The position numbers and the translations under genes are program-made. This document shows, piece after piece, positions 8,499-18,465 of a DNA stretch of 64,000 nt (positions are counted from its first letter, which is position 1; every line of letters starts with the position of its first letter). The stretch is from an uncultured Burkholderiales bacterium (lineage in GTDB: Bacteria > Pseudomonadota > Gammaproteobacteria > Burkholderiales > Burkholderiaceae_C): positions 1 to 64,000 of the forward strand of contig CAITYM010000078.1 of NCBI GenBank assembly GCA_903896615.1. Direction: 5' to 3'. The notes under the pieces were generated by a model. It did no database searches. It had not been told where the DNA came from and saw nothing but the letters and a program-made list of their open reading frames with translations.

Positions 8499-9188
8499 AT
8501 GACTGATAACTACATCATTGCCCCATCCATCCTCTCCGCAGACTTTACAAAACTTGGCGAAGAAGTTCAAAACGTAGTCCGTGCAGGAGCTGATTGGATC
8601 CATTTTGACGTTATGGATAACCACTACGTTCCCAACCTCACGTTTGGGCCAATGATCTGCGAATCTTTAAAACCACTTACCAAGAATCTTCGTAATTCGC
8701 GCGGCGAACCTATACTTATTGATGTTCACTTAATGGTGAGCCCTGTTGATGCTTTAGCAATGTCTTTTGCAAAGGCCGGTGCAGACCTCATCAGCTTCCA
8801 TCCTGATGCCTCCCTACATGTCCATAGAAGCATCCAATCTATCAAATCTCAAGGGTGCAAAGTAGGCCTGGTTTTTAACCCTGCACAACCCCTTGATGTT
8901 TTAGATGAGGTGATTGAAGAATTAGATCTCATATTAATCATGAGCGTGAATCCTGGGTTTGGCGGACAATCCTTTATCCCGTCATCTTTAAAAAAAATAG
9001 AGCGTGTTCGAAGGCGAATCGACTCCTGCGGTAAACCCATCCGTCTCGAAGTGGACGGTGGCATAAAGGTAGATAACATCAGACAAGTAGCAAACGCTGG
9101 AGCAGACTCATTTGTCGCCGGTAGTGCCATATTTGGACAACCAGACTATGCAAAAGTAATTGCTTCGATGCGAACAGCGCTTGACTAA
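8499..9188 (+). CDS. rpe: Ribulose-phosphate 3-epimerase
   Basis: Interconverts ribulose 5-phosphate and xylulose 5-phosphate in the pentose phosphate pathway. It is a 229-residue TIM barrel. Motifs are [25 protein letters not shown] (catalytic Asp and metal ligands), [24 protein letters not shown] and LEVDGGI. It starts with ATG at 8499. It is alone on the plus strand between minus-strand blocks, with apaG diverging in front and a PIN gene converging behind. Confidence 0.97.
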   Translation: MTDNYIIAPSILSADFTKLGEEVQNVVRAGADWIHFDVMDNHYVPNLTFGPMICESLKPLTKNLRNSRGEPILIDVHLMVSPVDALAMSFAKAGADLISFHPDASLHVHRSIQSIKSQGCKVGLVFNPAQPLDVLDEVIEELDLILIMSVNPGFGGQSFIPSSLKKIERVRRRIDSCGKPIRLEVDGGIKVDNIRQVANAGADSFVAGSAIFGQPDYAKVIASMRTALD

Positions 9189-9200
9189 ATTTTTATTTAG
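9185..9200. terminator. AT-rich hairpin between converging rpe and PIN gene
   Basis: CTAAAT-TTTT-ATTTAG forms a 6-bp palindromic stem overlapping both stop codons. It is A/T-only except at its tips, so it is a weak candidate for a shared terminator. Confidence 0.3.
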
Positions 9201-9640
9201 CTTAAACCGGCCTTTTCCGCGGGGTACTTCCACTCGGGCATGACTGATACATTTAATCGCTTCAACCTATTTTTCATGGTCAACACACACTTGTCCTTGC
9301 TAATCAGTGGCGTTTGATACTTTACAGCCAGGTCTATAAATTTTTGATCGTCTTCGTCCTTGCACCGGTAAATGGCCTTGGGCGCCACTTCCTTTAGAAC
9401 AACAAGAAAATCAAACCGGTTTAGTATCTCTTCGATCACTAGACCCAAGCTTTGCAAGCGAAGATTTATATGCGCATACCCAAGCACTCGCTTAAGCTCC
9501 TCGCGCATTTCCTCCGTAGCTATCCAAGTTAATTCGCCGCCCATCAAGACTGACTTTAAATATTCCGTCCTTGGGTCTTTAAATATCCAAATATCCAAGG
9601 CAACATTCGTATCGATAACCACCCATGCAGGATCATGCAT
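9197..9640 (-). CDS. PIN-domain protein (putative ribonuclease, toxin-like)
   Basis: A PIN-like nuclease fold of about 147 residues. Acidic residues expected in the active site are visible as VVIDTNVALD near the N-terminus, a central acidic pair in EEMREEL, and KDEDDQKFIDLAVKYQTPLISKDK towards the C-terminus. It resembles the PIN-family toxin component annotated in many betaproteobacteria. I start it at ATG 9640, where ATGCATGA overlaps the stop of the upstream methyltransferase; a longer frame to 9697 exists but lies inside that gene. No antitoxin gene adjoins it, so a chromosomal RNA-processing role is as likely as a toxin role. Confidence 0.75.
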   Translation of the reverse strand: MHDPAWVVIDTNVALDIWIFKDPRTEYLKSVLMGGELTWIATEEMREELKRVLGYAHINLRLQSLGLVIEEILNRFDFLVVLKEVAPKAIYRCKDEDDQKFIDLAVKYQTPLISKDKCVLTMKNRLKRLNVSVMPEWKYPAEKAGLS

Positions 9641-10886
9641 CGGCCATGCGCCCTTTTTTAATTTCATAGCGAAATAAGCGGCATTCAATGGGTCCATTCC
9701 ACATCGGAATGCGGCGATTTTCTTTGAGCCTCATCTTGCTCGACAACTTCATGTCAGGGGTCAGTATCCATGCCGTCCAGTTTGCATAGTTACTTTTTAA
9801 ATGAGCTGCCAACTGAACAAAGAATTCACCGCCGTCCTCGGTCGTTGCATTTTGTCTTGCCCCGGCAACCCCGGCTGTCTCAATCCGCTCACCGTAGGGC
9901 GGGTTAAGCATCAATATTCCACCACCTACTACAGGAGGCATTCTCTGTAGTGCGTCCCCTGCGCGAAACTTTGCAACTTGTGCGACAGCGGCTTTAATTG
10001 CATTTTGCTCAGCAAAATCGACCATCCTGTGTGAGATGTCACTTCCAAAAATTTCTGCTCGGGGCGCACATTCAGCTGCCCTTGCACTCTCTTTGAGTTC
10101 ACCCCAAAGTCTTGCTTCAAATGGTCTTAAACGTTCAAATCCAAATTTTCTGTGAATCCCGCTGGCCATTCGGCACGCAATTTGAGCTGCCTCGATGACA
10201 ATAGTACCGCTTCCACAACAAGGATCGTACAAAGGGACCCCTAGCTCCACACCGCTTTTTGCGTCTGGTGCAATAGGCTGACTGGTTCCCTCTCTAAGTA
10301 CGGGAATACTCCAACCACTCGCGGCCAACATTGCTGCCGCCAAAGTCTCTTTAAGCGGTGCATCACCTTTCTCGAAACGCCAACCTCTCTTAAACAAAGG
10401 CTCACCGGATGTGTCTAGATATAAGATCACCCGCTCAGCAGTTAGGTGAGCATGTATCCGCACATCAGGCTTGAACGTTTCCACATTCGGACGCTCCCCT
10501 ACCCGCTCCCTGAAACGGTCTGCTATTGCGTCTTTTACGCGCAGGGTCGCAAAGTTTAAACTCTTCAAAGGACTGTGCTGAGCAGTAATATCAACCTTGA
10601 AACTTTGATCAACACCAAACCAGAGTTCCCAAGGAACCATCTGAGCGGTGTTGTAAATATCTTGCTCGCTTGCATAGGGCTGATCTTGCAGTTGTATAAG
10701 TACGCGCTGCGCTAAGCGAGAATGCAAATTTAGAAGAAGTGCATCGCGCCATGCAGCTTTTAATTGCACCCCGCCTCGCATCGTCCTCAAATCTTGCGCA
10801 GCAGCCCCAAGTATCTGCAAGATCTCATAGGCTAAATATGCCTCAACACCTGCCGCGCAGGGAAGAAATAATATAAGTGAGTTCAC
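9633..10886 (-). CDS. THUMP-domain class I RNA methyltransferase (RlmL/YcbY N-terminal type)
   Basis: A 417-residue protein resembling the N-terminal half of E. coli RlmL, which methylates 23S rRNA G2445. An N-terminal THUMP region is followed by a Rossmann methyltransferase domain with PLYDPCCGSGTIVIEAA (SAM binding), FGSDIS and the catalytic NPPYGER. The RlmK half is absent, as in many betaproteobacteria. The start ATG overlaps the rpoN stop by four bases (ATGA), and its own stop overlaps the PIN gene, so the three are translationally coupled. Target specificity is inferred from family only. Confidence 0.88.
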   Translation of the reverse strand: MNSLILFLPCAAGVEAYLAYEILQILGAAAQDLRTMRGGVQLKAAWRDALLLNLHSRLAQRVLIQLQDQPYASEQDIYNTAQMVPWELWFGVDQSFKVDITAQHSPLKSLNFATLRVKDAIADRFRERVGERPNVETFKPDVRIHAHLTAERVILYLDTSGEPLFKRGWRFEKGDAPLKETLAAAMLAASGWSIPVLREGTSQPIAPDAKSGVELGVPLYDPCCGSGTIVIEAAQIACRMASGIHRKFGFERLRPFEARLWGELKESARAAECAPRAEIFGSDISHRMVDFAEQNAIKAAVAQVAKFRAGDALQRMPPVVGGGILMLNPPYGERIETAGVAGARQNATTEDGGEFFVQLAAHLKSNYANWTAWILTPDMKLSSKMRLKENRRIPMWNGPIECRLFRYEIKKGRMADA

Positions 10887-12568
10887 AAAGTCCGTCTTAA
10901 ATGTGTAGGCGCGATTCGAAGTGCTTCTCTGTATTTGGCCACCGTGCGCCTTGCACAGTCAATCCCTTGCTCTTTAAGCATATCGGAGAGTTGGTTGTCT
11001 GAGAGCGGTTTTTTAGGATTCTCACTTGCAACAAGTTGCTTAATCAACGCTCTTACTGCCGTGCTAGATGCGTTGTTGCCACTGTCAGTACCTAAGCCAG
11101 AGCCGAAGAAGTATTTAAGCTCAAAGGTTCCGTAAGGGGTAGACATGAACTTAGCAGTCGTAACCCGACTGATAGTGGATTCATGGAGGCCGAGTTCATC
11201 TGCAATTTCTCGCAACACCATGGGCTTCATTGCAAGCTCACCGTGGATAAAGAAATTCTTTTGCCTTTGCGCAATGGCGGTGCTCACCCGAAGTATGGTC
11301 TCAAATCGTTGCTGAATGTTTTTAATAAACCACCTCGCCTCTTGCAGTCGTTGCTGCAGGCCGAGGTGCCCCTCATTTTTGCCACTAAATTTTAATGCGC
11401 TTGCATAAATATCGTTGACCTTTAATTTGGGCATAACGTCTGGGTTCAACACAACCCTAAATTTGGGCTGCCCAGTTTTGTCCTCACCGGCTCTTGTTAC
11501 GAGTACATCGGGGACTACGACTTGACGCTCCAAATCAACAAAGCGTCTTCCGGGCTTAGGCTCAAGTCGGGCGATCATTGCAATTGCGCCCTTAACCAAC
11601 GATTCATTTGAGTTGGTAGCAAGCACCATTCTCTTTACGTCCCTTTTGGCAAGCAAATCGAGTGGGCCAACACATATTTGTAAGGCAACGGCTCGAATCT
11701 CATCGACCTCAGGCTCTAAATCCGTCATGGCCTTGAGTTGTAATCTTAAACACTCAGCAAGGTCCCTTGCACCAACACCTGTGGGCTCCAAACTTTGAAG
11801 CAGATGCAAAGCCATGGTAAGCCTGTGCTCTAACTCTTCGCACTCTTCTTCATCATCACCTGCCAGACCTTCCGCCAATTCTCGAAGTGAATCCTCTAGA
11901 TATCCATCATCATTTAAAGACTCAATCAAAAACCGCAACGCAGCCACATCGGTCTCGCTCAACCGAAGTGACAAAGCCTGTCTGTGCAAAAACTCAGTCA
12001 TCGACTCTTGACTACGAGCAAGCTCGCTGGCCTGCGCTGTCTCTTCTTTTGAGTTGTTTTGACTCGGGGGCGCATCTCCTCCCCACTCTGAATCATCCGC
12101 GGAAAAATCAACACTACCGTCACCATCCCAGTTCTCCGCTACCCCTTGCACATCGGGTTCTGTATCTGAGGTGGAACTTGCCTCAACTCTAATTTCACTG
12201 ACTCGGTCTAACGGGTTCTCCCACACATCAGACACATCTGCGCTGTCAACCGTTGAGGAGTCCAAATCATTTTGTACATCGGCTGTGTCCGAATCTGCAA
12301 ATGAGTCTGAGCCCTCAAATTCACTCATTCCTATCGCATCGCCGTCGCTGTCCTCATCACTTTTAATCGGCTCATCTTGATGTTCAAGCCCAAACTCTTC
12401 GCGTTGTGCCTCCTCAAACTCTTTTTCTAAGAAAGGATTGTCATCTAGCATTTGCTCAATCTCTTGGCTTAACTCAAGCGTAGAGAGTTGCAGCAAACGA
12501 ATAGATTGCTGTAGCTGCGGAGTTAACGCAAGATGCTGAGATACACGAAGTGACAGTCCTTGTTTCAT
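10883..12568 (-). CDS. rpoN: RNA polymerase sigma-54 factor
   Basis: Alternative sigma factor needing enhancer-binding activators. It has 561 residues. The N-terminal region I is glutamine/leucine-rich (LTPQLQQSIRLLQLSTLEL). It is followed by a long acidic region II (about residues 60-170, many Asp/Glu/Ser), then the core-binding and helix-turn-helix parts (LHESTISRVTTAKF). The RpoN box ARRTVAKYREAL is near the C-terminus. It lies 15 bases after lptB. In many relatives hpf-ptsN-hprK follow directly; here those genes are about 22 kb away and an RNA methyltransferase follows instead. Confidence 0.97.
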   Translation of the reverse strand: MKQGLSLRVSQHLALTPQLQQSIRLLQLSTLELSQEIEQMLDDNPFLEKEFEEAQREEFGLEHQDEPIKSDEDSDGDAIGMSEFEGSDSFADSDTADVQNDLDSSTVDSADVSDVWENPLDRVSEIRVEASSTSDTEPDVQGVAENWDGDGSVDFSADDSEWGGDAPPSQNNSKEETAQASELARSQESMTEFLHRQALSLRLSETDVAALRFLIESLNDDGYLEDSLRELAEGLAGDDEEECEELEHRLTMALHLLQSLEPTGVGARDLAECLRLQLKAMTDLEPEVDEIRAVALQICVGPLDLLAKRDVKRMVLATNSNESLVKGAIAMIARLEPKPGRRFVDLERQVVVPDVLVTRAGEDKTGQPKFRVVLNPDVMPKLKVNDIYASALKFSGKNEGHLGLQQRLQEARWFIKNIQQRFETILRVSTAIAQRQKNFFIHGELAMKPMVLREIADELGLHESTISRVTTAKFMSTPYGTFELKYFFGSGLGTDSGNNASSTAVRALIKQLVASENPKKPLSDNQLSDMLKEQGIDCARRTVAKYREALRIAPTHLRRTL

Positions 12569-12583
12569 AAAGATGTTTGCAGC

Positions 12584-13375
12584 CTACATTTTGAAATGCT
12601 CGCCCAAGTACACCCTGCGTACCTCGGCGTTATCGACAATCTCAGCTGGAGTGCCCTTAGCCAGCACATTTCCCTCGCTGATAATGCAAGCATGATCGCA
12701 AATACCAAGCGTCTCTCGCACGTTATGATCCGTTATTAAAACGCCAATCCCCTTGGCCTTTAGGAACCGAATAATACGTTGGATTTCTATCACCGCAATA
12801 GGGTCGATTCCAGCAAATGGCTCATCCAATAAAATAAATCTAGGACGCGTAGCCAGTGCTCTTGCAATCTCTACCCTGCGCCGCTCACCCCCAGATAGCG
12901 CTACGGCTGATGAGTCCCTTAAATGCTCAACCCTCAAATCCGCTAGTAGCTCACCCAGTTGTTTCTCTATCTCTGACTCGCTTAAAGGCTGCCCTTTCTC
13001 ATCCTCTTGTAACTCCAATACAGCCCTTACATTTTCAGCGACATTAAGTTTCCTGAAAATAGAGGCCTCTTGTGGCAAGTAACTAAGTCCTAAGCGCGAG
13101 CGTCTGTGAATAGGCAAATGCTCAATGGACTGGCCATCAATTGTGATTGTTCCAGCATCCGCGCGCACCAAGCCAACAATCATATAAAAAGAGGTTGTTT
13201 TACCAGCCCCATTCGGCCCAAGCAGTCCTACAACCTCGCCTTTGTTAACAGCGACGGAAACATCTTGTACAACGCGTCTACTTCCATAAGACTTTTGAAG
13301 ATGAAAAGCCTCCAAGCTACTGACCTTACCCGGTTGAGTCTTTGAATCTATTTGTGCGGGCGTTTGCAATGTCAA
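12584..13375 (-). CDS. lptB: LPS export ABC transporter ATP-binding protein
   Basis: Cytoplasmic ATPase powering LptB2FG extraction of lipopolysaccharide. It has 263 residues, with Walker [13 protein letters not shown]-loop LPQEASIF, signature [15 protein letters not shown], Walker [14 protein letters not shown] and switch His in LITDHNVRE. The frame has no ATG near its N-terminus. The TTG at 13375 overlaps the lptA stop (TTGA), giving a roughly 20-residue extension before the usual family start. It is coupled to lptA upstream and followed by rpoN. Confidence 0.96.
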   Translation of the reverse strand: MTLQTPAQIDSKTQPGKVSSLEAFHLQKSYGSRRVVQDVSVAVNKGEVVGLLGPNGAGKTTSFYMIVGLVRADAGTITIDGQSIEHLPIHRRSRLGLSYLPQEASIFRKLNVAENVRAVLELQEDEKGQPLSESEIEKQLGELLADLRVEHLRDSSAVALSGGERRRVEIARALATRPRFILLDEPFAGIDPIAVIEIQRIIRFLKAKGIGVLITDHNVRETLGICDHACIISEGNVLAKGTPAEIVDNAEVRRVYLGEHFKM

Positions 13376-13950
13376 GGCTTGGACTCCAAAGGTTTTTGTG
13401 GCGACAGCACCGCCCGCACCCTCGATTTAGAACTACTGCTCGACCCAGCGCCAGTGCTCACACTCGAAGGGGGTTTTCCGTCAATACTAAATCTATCAGT
13501 TAAGTTTTCATAAACGATACGCTGTCCACTCATCTCATCACTTAGTACACCGTTCCTATAGCGCCTTATCTCAGCACTACCCATTAAATAAACCTTATCT
13601 TCTCGGCCGTCATATTCGATGCGCTGAGCGAGTCCCTCAACGGTTTCATTTTGGATATCTCTTTTTTGTCGGTAGGTTGCACGCGCACCAACTATTGGGG
13701 TCAACACTCCGAACTGATAGCCATCAGGATCTTGCTTTACTTCGAGTCTATCCCCCCTCATATCAATCGTGCCTTTGGTCAGATTGACTTTGCCAGTAAA
13801 AATGCTTAACTGCTGGAGGTCGTCATAATCTAATTTATCTGACTCTATTTTGAGAGGCTTATCACGATCCGCTTTTTCAGCGTGCAAGCTACACACGCCC
13901 CACAAAAGGGAATAAATTAGAAAACTGCGGATAACAAGTGTGAGCCTCAA
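13372..13950 (-). CDS. lptA: Periplasmic LPS transport protein LptA
   Basis: Forms the periplasmic bridge carrying lipopolysaccharide from LptC to LptD. It has 192 residues with an N-terminal signal peptide (hydrophobic residues about 3-20, likely cleavage after LHA). The OstA-type beta-jellyroll follows, with [33 protein letters not shown] and [11 protein letters not shown]. The C-terminal tail is low-complexity Ser/Gly. The start appears to be TTG at 13950. Unusually, neither lptC nor kds genes precede it; dsbA does. Confidence 0.92.
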   Translation of the reverse strand: MRLTLVIRSFLIYSLLWGVCSLHAEKADRDKPLKIESDKLDYDDLQQLSIFTGKVNLTKGTIDMRGDRLEVKQDPDGYQFGVLTPIVGARATYRQKRDIQNETVEGLAQRIEYDGREDKVYLMGSAEIRRYRNGVLSDEMSGQRIVYENLTDRFSIDGKPPSSVSTGAGSSSSSKSRVRAVLSPQKPLESKP

Positions 13951-14021
13951 GGCACGAAACTTGCGGTAAAAATAAAGTTCATGCCAATATTGTAGGGCCA
14001 GTAGAGCCCCATACTCAGCTT

Positions 14022-14666
14022 TTACCTACCTTTTCGAACTTCATTGGCCAAATATTCCACAACTAGCAAAGCTCGGTCCATACTTCCCGCCAAAGAACCG
14101 TCCGTATAAAAGCGACCCGCCACTCCAAGCGCAGGGACCCCTTGTACCTTAAATGATTCCTGCAATTGCGCTGCGCGCTTGGCCTGAGTTGCAACCCCAA
14201 AGGAATTGAAGACTTCCATAAACTTATTCTTTTCAATACCGTGAGCAACCGCCCAATTGGCCAAATTATCAGAGGTCGTTAAATTTAACCGATCCACATG
14301 AATAGCCTTGAAAACTTGCGCGTGCAAAGCCTCAACCTTGTTTAGCGCCTCTAAAACGTAATACATCCGTTGCTGAGCTTCAAAATCCTCTCTAAACCGA
14401 ACAGGTGCGCGCTTAATTACCAAATCCTTGGGCGCGGATTTAATCCAAGAGGCAAACCGAGGCTCAAAAGCATTGCAATGCGGGCAGCTATACCAAAAGA
14501 ACTCGATGATCTCAATCTTTCCCACACCCACATCCGCAGGCACCCGCTTGTCCAAAGTTATGTAGTCCACGCCTTCCTCAAATTTAGCACCCTGTGACAA
14601 CGCTCCTTGGCTGATCAATGTTGAGGCCGATGCAACTGTGGCAACTGCGAATTCACGTCTTTTCAT
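14022..14666 (-). CDS. dsbA: Thiol:disulfide interchange protein DsbA
   Basis: Periplasmic oxidase that introduces disulfides into exported proteins. It has 214 residues with an N-terminal signal (MKRREFAVATVASASTL..., cleavage near QGALSQ). The thioredoxin-fold active site is CPHC, in FFWYSCPHCNAFEP at about residues 58-71. The cis-Pro loop is VQGVPALGV. It lies 71 bases after the SPOR gene, a common betaproteobacterial pair. Confidence 0.95.
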   Translation of the reverse strand: MKRREFAVATVASASTLISQGALSQGAKFEEGVDYITLDKRVPADVGVGKIEIIEFFWYSCPHCNAFEPRFASWIKSAPKDLVIKRAPVRFREDFEAQQRMYYVLEALNKVEALHAQVFKAIHVDRLNLTTSDNLANWAVAHGIEKNKFMEVFNSFGVATQAKRAAQLQESFKVQGVPALGVAGRFYTDGSLAGSMDRALLVVEYLANEVRKGR

Positions 14667-14737
14667 GAAAATTCCTTTTGAATTTAATTAGCATAGGTAG
14701 CGCGTTAAATTTGCCCGACAGCTTAGAGTGACTTGCC

Positions 14738-15424
14738 TCAACGCTGGACTCTAACAATAGCCGCCTCAATCTTAGATGATGCTAGTTTTAACTGTATTTT
14801 TTCGGCCTCCTCTTTTGCACTCAAGGGCCCAATTCGAACTCGGTACACTGTCTTGCCTCCTTGTTCTCTGTCAGAGATACGAGGATCATAACCTTGCATT
14901 GTTAATTTGGCCCGCTGAGACTCTGCCTCCTCGTTGGAGCGAAAAGCACCTGCTTGCACATAATATGAGAAAGGATCCTGCCCAGACCCTGCACCAGCCC
15001 CAGCGTTACCCGAAATGACGCCTGAATTAGCGTTAGCTGATGAATCTGTTTTTGAGCGGATCAAGTCGCCAATCAAATCGACTGTCGAAGCAGGCGGTTT
15101 ATCTGCCGCGCCAGTCGAGCTCTCAGTTTTTGCATCCGGTTTAGGAGAATTTGTTCCTCCCCCTGAAGCGGGAGCATCCGACTTATCCTTATTGGTTGAT
15201 TTGTTATAAAGCGGTGCGTTGGGATCCCAGTCCTTGTTTTTTTTCTCCTCCGCCGCGTCTTGCTCTGCCGTTCGGCTAACTGATTTATTCAAAAAAGGAA
15301 TGGGTACTTTGGTCACATAAATAACCACACCCAACGAAATTAACAAACCGACCAAAAACCCAAGGATGAAACCCAACATGGTTCCGCCCCGCTGAGATCT
15401 TAAATTTCTGTCTTCGGATTGCAT
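14738..15424 (-). CDS. SPOR-domain membrane protein
   Basis: A 228-residue bitopic inner-membrane protein. A short cytoplasmic N-terminus is followed by a transmembrane helix (about residues 17-38). A charged/Ser/Pro-rich linker follows, and a C-terminal SPOR domain (about 150-228: YYVQAGAFRSNEEAESQRAKL, YRVRIGPLSAKEEAE). SPOR domains bind denuded septal peptidoglycan, so a cell-division role (FtsN/DedD type) is likely. The position between argS and dsbA is typical for Burkholderiales. Confidence 0.9.
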   Translation of the reverse strand: MQSEDRNLRSQRGGTMLGFILGFLVGLLISLGVVIYVTKVPIPFLNKSVSRTAEQDAAEEKKNKDWDPNAPLYNKSTNKDKSDAPASGGGTNSPKPDAKTESSTGAADKPPASTVDLIGDLIRSKTDSSANANSGVISGNAGAGAGSGQDPFSYYVQAGAFRSNEEAESQRAKLTMQGYDPRISDREQGGKTVYRVRIGPLSAKEEAEKIQLKLASSKIEAAIVRVQR

Positions 15425-15495
15425 TATTTATTTATCCTCAAGCTATTCACAAATCAACAATTTTTTCGATCACTCTTCATATCTGACCAAGGCAT

Positions 15496-17247
15496 CTACA
15501 TCTTTGTCGGGGCGCTGACGCCCAACACAGACAGTCCATTTCGAATGACCTGTGCAGTAGCAGCGACCAAGGCTAGCCTGGCATTTTTTACTCTCTGATC
15601 TTCAACCAAAATGCGCTCTACATCATAGTAACTATGATAAGCGCTTGCAAGATCGCGTAAATAAAAACTGATATCATGCGGCGCAAAATTTTCAGTGCCG
15701 GCACTTAGTACTTCAGGATAGCGAGCAAGTTGGGATGTTAACGTTTTTGCAGCAATCGAGTCCAAGGGCTCTAAATCAACCTGAATCAAAGAGGCCGTGA
15801 CGTCCTCAACTTTTCTCAATCGTTGATCAGCGTTTAAATCTTTGCCCTCATCATTTAATAGTTCTTTGAGCAAAACGGAGCAAATTCTGGCGTGTGCATA
15901 TTGAACGTAAAAGACCGGATTGTCATTGTTTTGAGCAAGCGCCAAATCCACATCAAAAACATATTCTGTATCTGGTTTTCTACTCAATAAGAAAAATCGA
16001 ACCGCATCCTTAGAAGTCCACTCCACCAAGTCTCTAAGGGTCACGTAACTTCCCGCTCTTTTAGAAATTTTGACCTCTGCACCGCCCCTCATAACTCTCA
16101 CCATGGTGTGCAAAACGTAGTTAGGGTAGCCCTCGGGAATTTGTAAACCCTTTAATTTTGAGACCGCCTGCAGTCCTGCACGAACACGCGCAATCGTACC
16201 GTGGTGATCGCTTCCCTGAATATTAATAACCTTATGGAACCCCCGCTCCCATTTGCTCAAGTGATAGGCAACGTCAGGTACAAAATACGTATATGTGCCG
16301 TCTGACTTTCGCATCACCCGGTCTTTGTCATCCTTAAACTCTGTTGAGCGAAGCCATAGCGCTCCTTCTGCCTCATAAGTATTTCCAGAATCGGTCATAT
16401 CCTGAACTGCCGCCGCCACTCGCCCACTGGTGTACAAACTCGACTCTAAATAATACTCATCAAAATTAACTTGGAAAGACTTCAAATCTAAATCTTGCTC
16501 GCGCCTTAGATAGGCAACGGCAAATTCGCGAATACTCTCAAGGTCATCTAAGTCTCCACTTGCGGTGTAAGTGCGATCATCAGAGGAAACTGTCTTTTTC
16601 GCTAAAAAGTCGTCCGCGATATCTTGGATATAGTCGCCGTTGTAAACTGCCGCATTCTCACCCGTTGGCCAGTCTACATCCCCGGGCTTCATTCCCCTAG
16701 CACGCATCTGGGTGCTTAGAGCAAGGGTATTGATTTGTACTCCGGCATCGTTGTAATAAAACTCACGGTGTACATCCCACCCCTGGGTTTCAAATAGATT
16801 ACAAATTGCATCCCCAAGTGCCGCTTGTCTTCCGTGCCCAACATGCAAAGGACCCGTTGGATTAGCAGAGACAAACTCAACTAAGACCTTTTGACCAACC
16901 TTGGGCTTAGTTCCGTAGCCCATCCTTTGACTCAAGATTTCTTTGATTACTTCTAAACGAGCGACTAATTTCAAATGCAAGTTAAGAAATCCTGGGCCAG
17001 CTATGTCCATCGACTCTACCCATCGCTCAAAAGCAGGCTCTTTCGCCAATAAGCCTTTTAAGGTCTCAGCCAATTCTCGAGGGTTTTTCTTCAAGGCTTT
17101 AGCCAATGGCATCGCAGCCGTCACGGCCAAATCCCCGTGCGAGGGTACCTTGGGGGTTTCAAATACGGCTTTATCACTAGCGCCAGGAACTAAGGCCTCG
17201 ATAGAGCGAGCTAATGCCTGCTGAAGTTCTTGTTTAACAATTTGCAT
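15496..17247 (-). CDS. argS: Arginyl-tRNA synthetase
   Basis: Charges tRNA-Arg. It has 583 residues. The class I HIGH-type motif appears as [12 protein letters not shown] near residue 130. The N-terminal Arg-S additive domain precedes it and the C-terminal DALR anticodon-binding domain closes the protein ([10 protein letters not shown]). The KMSKS-like loop is weak, as usual for ArgRS. It starts with ATG and diverges from the glycosyltransferase at 17412; the 164 bases between must hold both promoters. Confidence 0.97.
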   Translation of the reverse strand: MQIVKQELQQALARSIEALVPGASDKAVFETPKVPSHGDLAVTAAMPLAKALKKNPRELAETLKGLLAKEPAFERWVESMDIAGPGFLNLHLKLVARLEVIKEILSQRMGYGTKPKVGQKVLVEFVSANPTGPLHVGHGRQAALGDAICNLFETQGWDVHREFYYNDAGVQINTLALSTQMRARGMKPGDVDWPTGENAAVYNGDYIQDIADDFLAKKTVSSDDRTYTASGDLDDLESIREFAVAYLRREQDLDLKSFQVNFDEYYLESSLYTSGRVAAAVQDMTDSGNTYEAEGALWLRSTEFKDDKDRVMRKSDGTYTYFVPDVAYHLSKWERGFHKVINIQGSDHHGTIARVRAGLQAVSKLKGLQIPEGYPNYVLHTMVRVMRGGAEVKISKRAGSYVTLRDLVEWTSKDAVRFFLLSRKPDTEYVFDVDLALAQNNDNPVFYVQYAHARICSVLLKELLNDEGKDLNADQRLRKVEDVTASLIQVDLEPLDSIAAKTLTSQLARYPEVLSAGTENFAPHDISFYLRDLASAYHSYYDVERILVEDQRVKNARLALVAATAQVIRNGLSVLGVSAPTKM

Positions 17248-17411
17248 CTGTTGATTTTAATACCCACTTAGCACCTGATGGGCTTTAATTACATTAGGTT
17301 ATTGATAATATTGAAGTTTAGTGTGTGGATGAGCCCGCCAAAGCACACAAAAACCTAGAAGAATTTATATTTAAACGTTATTTTTTCACAAAGTTCTGGC
17401 ATCATGACCCC

Positions 17412-18413
17412 ATGCAAAGTCTGACCTCTCGATCAAACTCCTCCCCCTCAATTTCATTGGTGATTCCCGCTTTTAATGAGGCACATCACCTATCCACATT
17501 AGTTGGACAAATACTCTCGGTACTTGACCACGAAGTCTCGCACCTTGAAATTATCATCATTAATGACGGGAGTACAGACCATACTCCTGCTGTTTTACAG
17601 AATCTTTGCAGCACAGATTCTCGAATTGTTGCCCTTCACCTATCCCGTAACTTTGGTAAAGAATCTGCACTGAGCGCCGGCCTTGAGGCTGCAAAAGGGG
17701 ATGTAGTTGTACAAATGGACGCAGATGGTCAACATCCCATACCCCTTATTCTTACAATGATTGAGCATTGGCGCCAAGGTTATGACGTTGTGTATGCCGT
17801 TCGCCGCACGCGGGCCGATCAATCTCATTTGCAAATTAAACTAACGTCCCTTTTTTACACGCTCATCAATTGGGGGAATAGAGTCAAAATACCAGCTGAT
17901 GCGGGGGACTTTAGGCTGATGAGCAGGCCCGTCGTCGACTCCCTTAATGCACTCCCCGAGCGCAACCGGTTTATGAAAGGACTTTATGCTTGGGTCGGCT
18001 ATCCAAGTATTGCGCTGGATTACACCCCTCTCAACCGCGCCCAAGGGGACAGCAAGTTCGGATTCAGTGGCTCTTTGGCATTGGCAGTTACTGGGATTGT
18101 TGCATTCTCAGTAGCCCCTTTGCGTTTACTTAGCATCGTTGGTTTTCTCCTTTCTTTAGCGGCCTTATGCTACGGAAGTTGGGTAATAGCTGAATACTTT
18201 TTATATGGTATTGACGTGCCAGGCTACGCGACGATCGTTGTTGGTTTAATGTTTTTCAGCGGTATACAAATGCTGTCAATTGGCGTGCTCGCTGAATATG
18301 TGGGAAGAATTTACGAAGAAGTCAAGCAGCGCCCCAAATACTTAGTTGCAAAGCGCTTAGGAACGGGCTTGATTCACAAAGAGCCTATCCAAACTTCTGG
18401 CGATCATTCATAA
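17412..18413 (+). CDS. Polyprenyl-phosphate glycosyltransferase, GT2 (ArnC/GtrB type)
   Basis: Attaches a sugar from a nucleotide donor to undecaprenyl phosphate at the cytoplasmic face. It has 333 residues from ATG 17412 (an open frame runs back to a GTG at 17325). The GT2 domain shows SLVIPAFNEAHHL, INDGSTDHT, HLSRNFGKESALSAGLEAAKGDVVVQMDADGQHP (DXD-type) and DAGDFRLMSR. Two transmembrane helices close the protein, as in ArnC, GtrB and FlmF2. Sugar identity cannot be read from sequence. Neighbouring GtrA, GT39 and YdjC genes suggest an envelope aminosugar pathway. Confidence 0.9.
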   Translation: MQSLTSRSNSSPSISLVIPAFNEAHHLSTLVGQILSVLDHEVSHLEIIIINDGSTDHTPAVLQNLCSTDSRIVALHLSRNFGKESALSAGLEAAKGDVVVQMDADGQHPIPLILTMIEHWRQGYDVVYAVRRTRADQSHLQIKLTSLFYTLINWGNRVKIPADAGDFRLMSRPVVDSLNALPERNRFMKGLYAWVGYPSIALDYTPLNRAQGDSKFGFSGSLALAVTGIVAFSVAPLRLLSIVGFLLSLAALCYGSWVIAEYFLYGIDVPGYATIVVGLMFFSGIQMLSIGVLAEYVGRIYEEVKQRPKYLVAKRLGTGLIHKEPIQTSGDHS

Positions 18414-18465
18414 ATGTCATCAAACAATGTTGCACTAATCTGTCTCGTCAGAATTAATTAGAGAT

